DNA of 64,000 bases from Agarophyton chilense (Eukaryota; Rhodophyta; Florideophyceae; Gracilariales; Gracilariaceae), in assembly GCA_030374765.1 (NCBI GenBank), contig JARGXX010000099.1, forward strand, positions 1,116,001 to 1,180,000, given 5' to 3'. Both the position numbers and the translations under genes were made by a program. Below, one piece after another: positions 43,201 through 53,041 of the stretch. Positions within the stretch are counted from its first letter, which is position 1, and every line of letters begins with the position of its first letter. Below the pieces are notes generated by a model. The model saw nothing but the letters and a program-made list of their open reading frames with translations, made no database searches and was not told the DNA's origin.

Positions 43201-44891
43201 TCAAAACCGAGTATAATATTCTGTCCGGCAATCTTCATCTTCACTTGTTGGTTGCCAAGGTCTAAGCAAGCCTGTAGCATCTCTAGAGTTGGGCACCCGA
43301 TGATGACATCGAACGGTGGCCCTTCAATGACAAGAAAATCTAGCGGAACTGATATACCTCCGAAGGAGACTGGCACGTCGTGAAGAACTCCTCTGCATGA
43401 AGCACTGTCTCCATTGGCGACAGTAATCTTTTTTGAGGTTTCCTTGGGGTTCAGAGAAAGCTTTTCGCACAACTTCTTTGAGATTAGATTAGGAACAGCG
43501 CCAGAATCAAGCAGAGCTTCAGTTTCCCTCCCGAATATTCCGACAGAAACAGCTTTTAAACGTCTAGGGTGCTTGGCAACAGGGCCCACAAAAGGACGGC
43601 GAACAGTGCTTCGGCGACTAATAAGCTTTCTGATCTGTTTCTTGGCATCGTCGGCATCTCCGCGCATCAACTGGCCAAACGTGATCCCAGAAGAGGCGTT
43701 TGCCAACTCTGTAATTACATTATACTTTCTTGCATGATCTGGTATGTTCTCTTTCTTCGGCTTCCTCTGCTTCTGCTTTCTTGGCTTACCTTCGGTAATC
43801 TTCTTACGACGAACTCTTTCTTCATGAAGAGGCGGGTTCAACATGAACGGAATGGGCGCTTTGCCTTCCGAGCGAAGCTGTTTTGGTAGCGCTTCTCCGT
43901 CCACGGTTCTTTTCATTGCAGCTACGACATCAGTCGTTTCTGAGTCCTCCGTCACAATTGAAACAGGATCAGGCCCTTTTCGATCATTATTTGAGGTTTC
44001 TCTCTGTTCTTCAGAATTGTTTGATACCTTTCGAGCTTCGTCGGGCCATATCCGTCGCCAACAGGTGATTTCAGAATGTCCCATCTTGCCACACCGATTA
44101 CATCTCGTATCACGATGCGGGTTTGAGTCACACTGAGAAGCGTAATGTCCGGGCTTCCTACAGTAAGAACAAGACCTTTCTGAGTCTCGGCGATCTGTCT
44201 GTGATTTCTTCATCATGAGAGAGAGCTGTGAAAGCTGATCTGCTAACTTGTCGACCTTAGACTCCAAACCATGGGACGAAGAAGGACCTTCAAGGATCCT
44301 AGGATTAGGGACAATACGCTTTGGTGGGGTAAAGAACGAGACATGTGGTCCAATCGTTTTCTTGGCAGTGTCAAAGGCTTTCACTTGAACCTTTAACTCA
44401 TCATAATTTTCTGCACCTCGAAAGATGACAAACTGGGCCAGGTCTGCGTACCCCATAACAGCCTTTTTCAAAAGGCCAAACTTCGCCTCGGCATTAAAAC
44501 CCGCCTTCTGAAAGAGGTTATCCATGTAACTCATTGAACCAACTAAGTCACCGTAATCCAATTTTGCCGATATTGCCAATCGAATGTCTTCCTCAGGTTC
44601 TTTAACTTCTCCGAATCGATTGATGAAGGTTTTCTTGACAGATTCATAACCTTTTGCTTCTTCAGAGAGTGAACCATTGACAGCATAAGTATCATAATAA
44701 AACTCGAACGCCTCCTTCTCTAGGAAACCGAGCAATTCTAATGCCATCTCTTCCTTGGATTTTCCTCTCATAGCAACATTTTCGAAATAGAAAAAGAACT
44801 TCACAACATCAATAGATGAACCATCGAAGGTAGTAACTGAAGGGCCGGCTTCCACGGAACTGCCTCCTCGAGAGTACCATGTGGGCGCCAT
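40278..44891 (-). CDS. Ty3/gypsy Gag-Pol polyprotein, intact
   Basis: One frame of 1537 aa from ATG 44891; an earlier in-frame ATG at 44999 would add 36 residues. Order of domains: Gag (about 20-200), two CCHC knuckles CSYCRKPGHYASQC and CNRCGKMGHSEITC (about 240-275), aspartic protease ALLDSGAVPN (about 462), reverse transcriptase with LDLFTGYWQV and YIDDVV (about 830), RNase H with ETDALSVSLGAV, and integrase. The integrase has an H-x4-H...C-x2-C zinc site and D, D(35)E residues (D in SIDFAGP, D in VSDNATYF, E in GRAERM). Protease, then RT, then RNase H, then integrase is the gypsy order. No frameshift separates gag and pol. The start codon lies inside the 5' LTR and translation would cross the primer site. 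Confidence 0.95.
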   Translation of the reverse strand: MAPTWYSRGGSSVEAGPSVTTFDGSSIDVVKFFFYFENVAMRGKSKEEMALELLGFLEKEAFEFYYDTYAVNGSLSEEAKGYESVKKTFINRFGEVKEPEEDIRLAISAKLDYGDLVGSMSYMDNLFQKAGFNAEAKFGLLKKAVMGYADLAQFVIFRGAENYDELKVQVKAFDTAKKTIGPHVSFFTPPKRIVPNPRILEGPSSSHGLESKVDKLADQLSQLSLMMKKSQTDRRDSERSCSYCRKPGHYASQCDSNPHRDTRCNRCGKMGHSEITCWRRIWPDEARKVSNNSEEQRETSNNDRKGPDPVSIVTEDSETTDVVAAMKRTVDGEALPKQLRSEGKAPIPFMLNPPLHEERVRRKKITEGKPRKQKQRKPKKENIPDHARKYNVITELANASSGITFGQLMRGDADDAKKQIRKLISRRSTVRRPFVGPVAKHPRRLKAVSVGIFGRETEALLDSGAVPNLISKKLCEKLSLNPKETSKKITVANGDSASCRGVLHDVPVSFGGISVPLDFLVIEGPPFDVIIGCPTLEMLQACLDLGNQQVKMKIAGQNIILGFDYARVEAPDGEGSDTDSEDFTSDSDAAVEDTVSEDEELVVALTDKVRIDEDEIIPELNISGSDPQEELLLSKLSHIPTKEKGKFISSLKETNVIAWTLMDLRPADVPVSHSFELTINKPIYFRARRMSPRHNEFIREEIDLLLEAGIITPSASAWSFPVVIATKKDGSPRFCVDYRELNRVMKSDRWPLPRMEEIFDDLGGCCFFTTLDLFTGYWQVKMSEECKEMTTFVCRYGTFMFEVMPFGLMNAPSTFQRMMDVVLRGLSFVRVYIDDVVIFSRSLEEHVRHIRSVLERISMHGLKLKLSKCFFALPKVHLLGHVIDASGVSVDQAKIDKIQEAPIPSTTTELRSFLGLAGYYRRFIRNFAETSAVLHSATSGNKILTWTEDMLDAFHGLKKKLTEPPVLSFPDFEKPFIVETDALSVSLGAVLSQKKEDGRIHPLQFASRTMTAAERNYSASEREALAVIFALKKFRVYLLSSVPFKVITDHMALRYAFQKRDIHGRLARWLDFLAEYDFEIVYRAGKDNGAADYLSRILHGDKVELHEDEGDLVCLIGDTDQFRGLEPYYANIARYLCGMSMNEHHSHVRQIVRRNAKRFLVWEGKLFRRTTKGLRVVPDVSHRQSILRSFHDDIGHWDVKATRKFITERFWWPTMYRETGDYVKSCDACQRMAPLPQYYTSLHTPVSSLCDVFSIDFAGPFQKSKAGNRFLLVCVEHLTGWPIAAPTRNSTSETVVEFVKSGIIAPFGLPRVIVSDNATYFTSMSLVSFMKEKGIKWKTVLAYAPMSNGRAERMVGTLKRALGKTVLARGSSWDDDLPSVLYGYRRRHLASGISPFELLYGVKPRMTSYDSGVAVQHGDSSQIFRTLETLASSNPRAARAEMRVTRDIPEKKIRKFQVGDEVLVAKGKALNTTVKWPAFSSKYFGPCRVVRADHPRYTLVSPHNRYTRQGIHCRRLKIYLPRPLDAKVSGLPWRSNR
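44864..44879 (-). promoter_or_regulatory. Probable tRNA primer binding site
   Basis: On the minus strand, TGGTACTCTCGAGGAG follows the LTR end (...CCCACA) with no gap. TGG at this place is expected because it pairs with the CCA end of a tRNA, and TGGTA fits an initiator-methionine acceptor end (UACCA). The rest of the pairing was not checked against a tRNA from this organism. Confidence 0.6.
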
Positions 44892-45966
44892 CTTGGGAGT
44901 GTGACGCGGTGGGCCAACTTGACAGTAAAAGTCAATGTAAATGGGAGTCCCTCGTAGCCAAAAAAGGCCCGTACAGATAAGTGTAGTTCGGTTTCGCAAA
45001 GAGATAAGTAGAACGGCAAGACAGGGAGAATACTCAACCCGTCAGATAAAAATAGATAAAATAACAAGGGGAGAACGAAGCTCAACCTAGCGATAATTCT
45101 CCAAAATCTTCTTAGGACGATACGCAACGAAAGACTTATGTCAATGGTCACTAGGAGTCAGACTCCCGACTTCCGATAAGACACTCCGGATGTGAGACGA
45201 TTCTGCAGCCTACGTACTTCTGCGCCAACCAGAAGCACGCGTATACAATCCCTACAAGGCTTCCCGAGGAGAGCTAATGACAGCGAGATATGCCTTCACT
45301 CATATACCCAAGCTGGCCTTTTGCAGGAAAGGTTACGCGGCACCACTTGCGGCAGCTTCCCGTCCAGTACTGAATCCCAGGAATCCTCCAGGTCTTACCG
45401 ACCGACACAGGCTTTTCACTCTGTGGGGGACCCCTTGCCAGACGCAGTACCGTTGGTACACACAAGCCGTCTCCCGTCCACGCCAAAGGCGCTTCAACCG
45501 GTACAGTGGGCTGATAGAGGGTGCACCTTCCAGCGGCAAACGCCTCACTGGTCCTCTATACGGCGGCAAACGCCTCACCGATTTTAGATAATTATAGGGT
45601 TGCTCCTCCAGCGGCAAGCGCCTCACTGGACCCGAGGCGGCAAACGCCTCACCTTTTGTTATAGTTGAAGGGCTCGAAGCCAAAGGAAATAGTTGAAATG
45701 GGTGTTTGTTCGCTTGAGGTCGTCCGAGATGGTGTTCGGAGACTTCAGAGGCCCTTTTATAGAGATCTAGAACACACAGAATGGGCTGCAACGCATTGAT
45801 ACTCACTTATTACTACGGTGTGCTTCTAGGTTACTCTATTGGCTTCTAGAAGCCAGTACAGCAGCACACTAACCAATTAAAATGTAACAACTACGCCTGA
45901 CATCACCAGAATACCACTGCAACGTCGGCGTCAACAAAGATGTAGGAACTCCCGGCGCTGCTGGCA
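44880..45966 (-). repeat. Gypsy 5' LTR, inner part (1087 bp)
   Basis: Matches 39123-40209 at a constant offset of 5757 with two differences seen. Its continuation (57 bp) is at 52522-52578, after the MULE. The last nine bases, CTGCTGGCA (45958-45966), are the MULE target duplication. The gag-pol ATG (44891) is 11 bases before the LTR's 3' end. Confidence 0.95.
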
Positions 45967-46254
45967 GGCGAAAGGCCAAAATACACGACGTCTGGTATGT
46001 ATGAAATAGACTAGATTTAGACCAATTAAAATTCTGGCCGCATTTCAGATACCGTACAATGCACCGTGGCCCCCTACTCGGAGTGCGCTCTCTGAGCTCG
46101 CATGGCGCTCTTTGCGCATATGCGTATCAGGCCAATCACACATCGTCCACATCGTCCCACATCGTCCTCGCTCTCTCCTCGTCCAATGCGCAAGCCGGCC
46201 GCAACTCGAACTCCTTCTCCCCAAATCACCTCGCGCCAAGTCCTCGCCATGTAG
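45967..46254 (+). repeat. MULE left terminal inverted repeat
   Basis: 288 bp, reverse complement of 52225-52512 with two mismatches seen (position 4, and TCCTCG versus TCTTCG near the inner end). The inner part carries GTCC/GTCCCACATCGTCC repeats near 46146-46171. A short frame covering it occurs in both TIRs and is not a gene. The transposase promoter probably lies in or just inside this TIR. Confidence 0.95.
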
Positions 46255-46453
46255 ATGACGTCCACTTTCTAGCCATATTTCAAAACTTTTGGCGCAATTT
46301 TGGCGCTCAATAAACTGAGCTCACTGTGCCGCTCAATATTGTATTCCCCATCACCCCAATCCGTATCGTATCGAACGAACTCAACCCTCTCATTCCTTGT
46401 TACCCGTTTCATATCGATTCTACACGACAAAAACTCTTTCTCTTCCTAAACAA

Positions 46454-49400
46454 ATGCATGATAAAAAAGGTAAGATATCGAAAACAGGCTGTTTCTGAAC
46501 CTATTATTCTAACCGTTCTAACATTTTCATATTTTGTGAAATAGAAGATGTTCTTGAACTGTTTTGTAGAAGTCATGGAAAAGAAGGTGTTTCCAAAATA
46601 TGTATTGAGTTTTACAAGAACCTGGAAAAGTATGGTAGACTACAGTTAACATCGTCCAAGCTGCGGTTTTCAGTTGTCCACCGACACGTCTATGACATTG
46701 TCGAAGCAGAGGAACGTGAAACAAGTCCTGTGTCCTTTGTTCATAGTTCGAGCAAGACCGCCTACCTGTGCAGTGATCTTATCACTTCTGCTCTGATGGA
46801 CATGGAGCCCAAACCAGGAGTTTGTATCTGTCCCTGTGACACAGGCACATCTCTGACAGGCTACGCAAACAGGATGGAGACAAAACGGATGACTTCCAAA
46901 GACATTGTAGAACTGATACTGAAGCCGCTATCTAAATCGCTCTCGAGGAATGCTACGGGCACAAACTGCGCCATTCACACGGTAGTAGTCCCTTTGAACC
47001 TCTCAAATCAGCATTGGGGGGTTCTCGTAGGACAGAAGTCGCCTGGAAGTAGGTCGAAGAAAAGGAAAAAGCCTACAGTTTTCTTCGGAGACAGTTTACG
47101 CTGGAAATGCCCGGAGCAAGTTCTACTTCTATTCAAGCGAGCGTTTGAATATACTATTCTGAATGGCGAGGTTTCTGCAGTTCTCTCGAAGAAGAACTTT
47201 ATGCTTGACATAAAACAGTACCCTCTGCAGAAAGATGGACATAGCTGTGGGTGTTATGTGATATCCGCAGCGGCTGAATTTGCTGCGGATCGAGGGTTTG
47301 CGCCAGGTCGAAGTTTTGCGCACGGCTTCAGCTCTGCTTTATCTGAGCGTTATAGGTGGATGGCCATCAGAAGCCGTATAGTTCACATTCTTATGGCCTA
47401 CGAGTTCTACGAAGGAAAAGAAGTTTCCGAGACTATGCTGCAGGACTACCGCTTAAATCACCGTCGTCATATATATCGAACTCGAGAGCAGGGAAAGTCC
47501 CGCTTGAAGAAGATCCGCAGCCCGGTTAGGGAACGAGGTGATATGATTCTGACGAAGAGAAAGGCAACTGAATCTCCCTCACAAGCTGTATCAGCGATAT
47601 ATTCAGACAGCGCCGCAGCTACTCTCCGGGGACGCGATCATCATGAAGATGTAGACAACGTAGCGAAGAGGGAGGGGATGAAAAAACCGTCCGACATCGA
47701 TATTGTGTTGCGCAGGCAAGACGATGAGCAACTCAAGGACTTGATTGTGCGGATGATTGAGGGAAATGAGAAGGAGCGGTCGTCGCAATGTCAGCGAGAC
47801 ATTAAGGAACAGGTTCGGAGCAAGATTGACGTCTCCAATTCATGCTTGTCTCCCCTCCTTCGAAGGAGGTCTACTCGAATAGTGAAGTTTCTGGATAGTT
47901 CTGACGTTGTTCATTCAATTATGGATCAAGTCCTTGATGAAGTGATGGACAGAATATCTGCTCGCAGCCTACACTCTCTGGACGCTTCCCGAATTTTGCA
48001 TTCCGTAGTTGATCATGTTATTGATCAGGCCGTAGTCGTCTCTGTTCAAAGGTCTTTGAACGAAAACGATAACCGAGATGAGGAGATGGCTCTTTCAGTG
48101 GCATCAAGAGTGGGAGAGAAACCTCTTAGTGGTCCCGGACTGAAATTCGTAGGCGAAGTAGACGACATGAGGGCTTTCATGTGCTCGACAGCATCAAGAC
48201 ATGGGTTCTTGTATGTCATGCACCATTTTCGATTGATAAGAAGTAAAATGAGGCAGAGCGATCGTCTCTTTACTGGGAGATTTCGTTGTGCCAAGAGCAA
48301 AGCACCCACTCGGTGTCCTTCGACCATTAACTTCAGCTTGGGATGGAAAAGTCTGAAATGGTGCGTTTCTGCAGATCTACGACACAACCACACACCCCTC
48401 AAGGTAGCTGATGAGGTCATTAAGGAGCGTTGTCAAGCTCTTCAGAGCTCATTGAGAGCTCGCTATCAGAGTTGGAAGGAGGAGCTTTCTAGAGGCGCGA
48501 GCAGGAGAGCAATAGATTGGGAAGCGTTAGAACAAAAACTGTTTACAAAGAAAGAAGATGATGAACTGTTCACTAAGAAAGAAGATGATTCTATGTCCGA
48601 CATTCTGGGTTGCGAGGTAATTGGAGACGTTTTCAGGAGAAGCCCGCCAATTGCGCCGAAACTTAAAGTCAAGCCTTTCACGTCCCCAACGCCAAATAGA
48701 ACGACGAACAACCCTTCTCTTCGCCGCGCTGACCAGTTTCCCACTCCTGAAGAGAAGCTCGAGTATAGTACTTCGTGCCAGCGTGTAGGAGACGTGAATG
48801 GGAAACAGAACAGGTCTCCACAACCTGAGGTAGAAGACGTCATTGACTTGTTGTCTTTAGGAAACGACGTAGGAGACGTGACTGGTAATGAATTACGAGG
48901 CGTAAATGGTAATGACGTAGGAGACGTGAGTGGTCTAGCAGCCCCACTGTCTGGAACAGGAGCCCCGGGGATACCGAGCCCGGACAGGGAACCCAAGAAC
49001 TACTCCAAACATAGCATTGAGTATGTACACACTTCTTCCTACTCTTCTACTTCAAACTATCAGTGTAGTACAAGGGCAACACCCAACAGCATGCTTGGAT
49101 CCGCTGTAGACGAGGGAATGGATAGCAGGAATGGTACGGAAGGGATACATGATGAGATTGGGCTGGATGATAGAACTTCAGAACTGATCGATCGATTTCT
49201 GTTTTTAGATGACGAGGAAGAGATTCCTTTAGATATTTTCCACGTAGAAGAATCTCTCAACGACGATGACGACACTGAATGTGATGATGAAGTAGAAGTG
49301 CATGTCAAGGATGGACAAGAAGAAAAGATGGAGAAATTTAGTATAGCTGAGAGTAAGACTGGCGAGGTGGAAGACGACAAGGAGCATATTGAAGAATGCT

Positions 49401-51421
49401 TTAAGTCGGCGGTCATTGCTTACTTTCAAAGCCTTTCTTTCGATGCCCCCGGCCACGATGTAATGAAAAAAGTGCAGCACATCGCCGATTGTATGGGATA
49501 CTATCTCTATACGAGGACATCGATCTACATAGGCGACAGGAAGCGAACTGAAGCAAATGGAGTGGCTGGAGACCGTCGTGTGCTACAAAAGGGTCTCCTG
49601 AAGTGCGAGAAGTACAACTCGAAGCAGCCTGGGCGATGCAATTTCTCTCTTACTATCAAAACAGTCGGTTCCGACGAAGACGGAGGCAATAAATCCTACG
49701 TTGCGGACTTCACAGGGGCTAGACACAATCATAAACCTGAAGAAAGCTGTGGGGTGAAGCGTCTGGCCCCGAAGATGCGCTCTGAAGCGCTTCACATGAC
49801 CAACACTCTGAGAATGTCCTTCCAAGATACCTTGAGATACTTGGAGGACAAGTATAAGAAAGTAATCAATCCGATAGCGGCTCGAAAGCAGCTAGGGTAC
49901 GCTGGCTCGCTAAGCAATCCAAAGGATTTGGAATGCATGAGACTTTGTGAAGCACTCGTTGCCCTCAACAAAGAAGACCCTGGTAACAAGTTCTTTTTCA
50001 ACTGCGATAGCTCTGGAAGAATGATGTCGGCGTGTTGGACTTTCAAGGAGTGGCTTAATGACTACGAGGACTACGGAATTGTGCCAGGCATCTCGGTGGA
50101 TTGTAAGGCTGTAGCAAATCGGTTTGGATATCCGTTGTTTACCATCAATGGAAGGTCAAATGATGGGTTCACGCTAACGTTCTTCATGGGTTTCATTGCC
50201 GGAGAGAGAGAAGAGGATTTCGTTCAGGTACTTTCGCGTTTCAAGTCCATTATCCTGTTCTCTCCGGCAATGATAACTATGGACCAGAGCGTCCCATGTA
50301 TTAACGCGACGGAGAAGGTCTTTGATACATCTTTCATATCGCTTGACGAGTGGCATCTAAATCAAAACCAGATGAAGAACGTCACTTCGTGGTGTGGAAA
50401 GATTGGAAGGAGCACATGGTGTGATGTTATGTCCCGAGACCTCTTCAACTTGAGAAGGTCGAGAAGTATATCCAGTTTTGTGTGTAGAAGAGAAGCGTTC
50501 GAACGACAATACTTTTACGGTTTCCGACGCAACCCTCCGCTTTGGTTCAAGTACCTCTACCACTCCAAACCGCACATGTTAGTGGTCTGTTTCAGAGATG
50601 CAGCAGTACCGAAGAGGTATCTTTTTCAGGGTACAGGCTACACGGAGGCATCTAACTCTGGCTACCGAGCATATATTCTGTCGAAGAAGGTGCCTTTCTC
50701 TAAGATCCCTTTTGAAATGCTTCGACTGACAAGGAAAAGGAGAGTTGAAAGGCGATCCTCACACCTCAGATCCCTTACTCCGCTCAGCTCGCGTCATAGA
50801 TCAATCCGAGACACACAACTCCCTATTCCCCCCCCAGTTCTGAACTATATGATCAACGAGTACACCAGTTACGCGCTCTTGAAGTTTAAAGAGCTCAGTA
50901 TTGTTCCGTCGAAGTCCTACGCAGTTCTAAGCGCAACATTAGTAGACATCGAAGCTGTGGAATGGCGTGAGTTGGTACAAGATGGGAGCTATGTTGGCCC
51001 TGTGGCGAAGTTCGAGTTAATGTGGAGAAAAGAGTATGCCGCAGCGTCCAAACCTTTTCCGCAACCAAATCCGCCATCATCTTTACATTCCTTTGCGAAT
51101 TCATCGCCAGTACTACCCATAACTGTTTTTTTCGCTTGCAGAGTAAGTGGCAGTGGCACAGAAGCAAAGAGAAACCTGGAAGTGCGCTGCAGCTGTAGAA
51201 ACAGCATCACGATGGGTTTCCCATGCCGTCATGTAGTTCGGTGCGCGATGGTGTATGGGGAGGAGGTTCTACGTCAGCCGCGGTTTAAGGTAGTACTTTC
51301 GGAGTACATTGCAATCGACAAATTGTTTGATACGTACTGGAAGAGAAACTCCGAGGAGTGGAACATTTCGAGAGTGTCCAATATTCGTCAAACTGCCGGT
51401 GTGATTGATACAGATGCGTAA
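46454..51421 (+). CDS. Ulp1-like protease / FAR1 / MULE transposase / SWIM fusion
   Basis: Exon 1 is 46454-46469 and exon 2 is 46545-51421, with a 75-nt intron (GTAAGA...GTTCTAAC...AATAG). The phase matches and gives 1630 aa. Residues about 70-265 form a C48 cysteine protease: His162 (NQHWGVLV), Asp188 (FFGDSL), Gln234 and Cys240 (QKDGHSCGCYVI), the full Ulp1 catalytic set. Two FAR1/WRKY-GCM1-like zinc domains follow at about 544-620 (FRCAKSKAPTRC...LRHNH) and 955-1068 (LKCEKYNSKQPGRC...ARHNH). The MULE core has Asp1191 (ISVDCKAV) and Asp1252 (ITMDQSV). A SWIM finger lies at about 1554 (CSCRNSITMGFPCRH). Acidic, repetitive linkers occur (FTKKEDD, GNDVGDV). Exon 1 is tiny and the start could be further upstream. 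The frame ends at a TAA followed by more open same-frame sequence. Confidence 0.88.
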
Positions 51422-51973
51422 AAGTCGAATCTCTTGCCCATTGATGGGGAGGAAGACAACAATGCAGATATTAGTGATCTGGTAACCGGAAATTCGGATG
51501 TAGAGCTTCAGAACTACGGCCGTTATTCAGATGGAAAGACCATGTACGACCAGATACATCGCTTGGCTTCGGGCATGGGTAATGTTGCAATTCAAAGAGT
51601 ACATAGACTACTCGAAACAGTGAAGAAAATGCTTTCAGATGGTTCTATTCCTTCACTGTCACTAATAACCAATTATGAACCTGAAACTCTAACCATTTCG
51701 GCGGGGACCAACCACTTCGATTCCTCATCGGTTGATCAAATCGACTTCTCCAAAATCCTACCACCAATCTCTTCATCTGTTAGGACTTCAAAACGAAAGA
51801 AGAGCTTCACTGAGAGGTTTACTACCAAAAAGCAACGACATGGTGCTCCAAAGTCCTACCCTACTGCCGTTTATGGCTCTCAATCTCAAACCATGAGTCT
51901 ACCGTCCCAATCTGAGATTCACAACGCGCAAGCCAAAGCAATAAGAATCATTGAAAGTGTACATCGTAAGTAA
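51422..51973 (+). CDS. Same-frame tail after the transposase stop
   Basis: The frame continues directly from the TAA at 51419-51421 with no shift. It runs 184 codons, including KMLSDGSIPSLSLITNYEPE and a basic RTSKRKKSFTERFTTKKQRH stretch, to a stop at 51973. There is no ATG near its start. It may be a C-terminal tail of the transposase cut off by a stop mutation, a readthrough extension, or an exon of a spliced form. Its last codons include CATC|GTAAGT, a strong donor-like site at about 51965, so it may splice further. No domain is recognised. Confidence 0.45.
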   Translation, partial: KSNLLPIDGEEDNNADISDLVTGNSDVELQNYGRYSDGKTMYDQIHRLASGMGNVAIQRVHRLLETVKKMLSDGSIPSLSLITNYEPETLTISAGTNHFDSSSVDQIDFSKILPPISSSVRTSKRKKSFTERFTTKKQRHGAPKSYPTAVYGSQSQTMSLPSQSEIHNAQAKAIRIIESVHRK

Positions 51974-52224
51974 AATAGATATAAAAGCAAACCTTCAATA
52001 TTATGAGTATTTACACTTACGAAATGCCTACCATTTGCTTTCTGTGCGACGTGATATGGCCGTAGAGCGAACTTCACTTCTCGCACAAGACGTGCGTTAA
52101 AATGATGGAGAACGGAGAACTGAACCTGGGCGGGACGGATGACTGCTCCACCATCAAGTCGCAAGACTACATCTCAGCTTCAACGACCCTTTCTCAGGTT
52201 CAAATGTCGCGCCATTTTTCTTAG

Positions 52225-52512
52225 CTACATGGCGAAGACTTGGCGCGAGGTGATTTGGGGAGAAGGAGTTCGAGTTGCGGCCGGCTTGCGCATTGGACGA
52301 GGAGAGAGCGAGGACGATGTGGGACGATGTGGACGATGTGTGATTGGCCTGATACGCATATGCGCAAAGAGCGCCATGCGAGCTCAGAGAGCGCACTCCG
52401 AGTAGGGGGCCACGGTGCATTGTACGGTATCTGAAATGCGGCCAGAATTTTAATTGGTCTAAATCTAGTCTATTTCATACATACCAGACGTCGTGTATTT
52501 TGGCCTTTTGCC
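52225..52512 (-). repeat. MULE right terminal inverted repeat
   Basis: Reverse complement of 45967-46254. Followed at once by the second CTGCTGGCA target copy (52513-52521). Confidence 0.95.
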
Positions 52513-52521
52513 CTGCTGGCA

Positions 52522-52578
52522 CATCCTACACGTGTGTTACAGCAGTGCCGGAACATTCCACACGTTCCGCGACCCACA
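52522..52578 (-). repeat. Gypsy 5' LTR, outer fragment (57 bp)
   Basis: Identical in my reading to 40210-40266 of the other LTR (CATCCTACACGTGTGTTACA onward, ending GACCCACA). It is the piece of the 5' LTR stranded on the far side of the MULE. The flanking ATTTT (52579-52583) is the gypsy target duplication. Confidence 0.93.
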
Positions 52579-53041
52579 ATTTTATTGGATCAGCAGGATG
52601 AAACCAAATTACATCCAGCTACAGTACCAACTGAACAGCTGCTGGACGAATGGATGTGCAATCAAGGGAAGAGGAATCTGGGCCCCAGATTCTGCCACAA
52701 CCATTAACTTCTGCGCCTTCAGTCGTCTACAGAGAGCGAATCTCGAAGGCAGGGGCCCATATTGGAAATGAATGTTGGCCTTTGCTGGTAGAGAAATGCA
52801 ATATCTTGGTACGAAGGGTAATCGAGCGAAGGTGGCAAGCCATCTTTTTAGCATTCTTGTACTACATAGTTTACGTGTCTAGGGGCAGTTCCTCGTAGTC
52901 AAAGCTTTAACCCCCCCCCCCCCCGATAAGCCCATCATTCTTGCCTCTACTTTACTCATTTTCTTCCACACACCGTCGGCCTCATAACTTGCACATACTT
53001 CACGTAACAAAATCGTGTTGCGAAGTATTCTGAATTTTACT
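52579..53041. other. Intergenic with poly-C tract
   Basis: 463 bp between the gypsy end and the SOUL gene. A run of 14 C lies at 52911-52924. A minus-strand frame (52609-52854) starts MLKRWLATFARLPFVPRYCI, Arg/Ser/Phe-rich like a transit peptide, but it cannot be joined to a gene with any confidence. The SOUL promoter should lie at the right end. Confidence 0.4.

Larger units (their letters stand above)
45967..52512 (+). mobile_element. Mutator-like (MULE) DNA transposon with Ulp1-transposase
   Basis: 6546 bp with 288-bp terminal inverted repeats (45967-46254 and 52225-52512). They begin GGCGAAAGGCCAAAATACAC on the left and GGCAAAAGGCCAAAATACAC when the right end is read in reverse complement. 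A 9-bp target duplication CTGCTGGCA flanks it (45958-45966 and 52513-52521). Long TIRs and a 9-bp duplication are diagnostic of Mutator elements. It sits inside the gypsy 5' LTR, so it moved after the gypsy element landed. The only large gene is the plus-strand transposase. The TIRs differ at two places in my reading, which also points to a young insertion. Confidence 0.95.
39123..52578 (-). mobile_element. Ty3/gypsy LTR retrotransposon interrupted by a MULE
   Basis: The element is flanked by a 5-bp direct repeat ATTTT (39118-39122 and 52579-52583), the usual Ty3/gypsy target duplication. LTR ends are TGTGGG...CCCACA. The 3' LTR is intact (39123-40266, 1144 bp). The 5' LTR is split into 44880-45966 and 52522-52578 by the MULE at 45967-52512. 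Removing the MULE and one copy of its target duplication gives a 6901-bp element with 4613 bp internal sequence. I saw only two mismatches between the LTRs (near 39939 and 40015), so insertion was recent. The polyprotein frame is intact. The element lies upstream of the CpeT-like gene and in the same orientation. Confidence 0.95.

Noticed and set aside
52609-52854. Minus-strand frame as a transit-peptide exon of the 38242 gene
   Set aside because: It would need an intron of over 13 kb created by the transposons and no good donor joins it in frame.
52911-52924. Run of 14 C as a functional element
   Set aside because: Isolated homopolymer in intergenic DNA; its length may even be a sequencing artefact.
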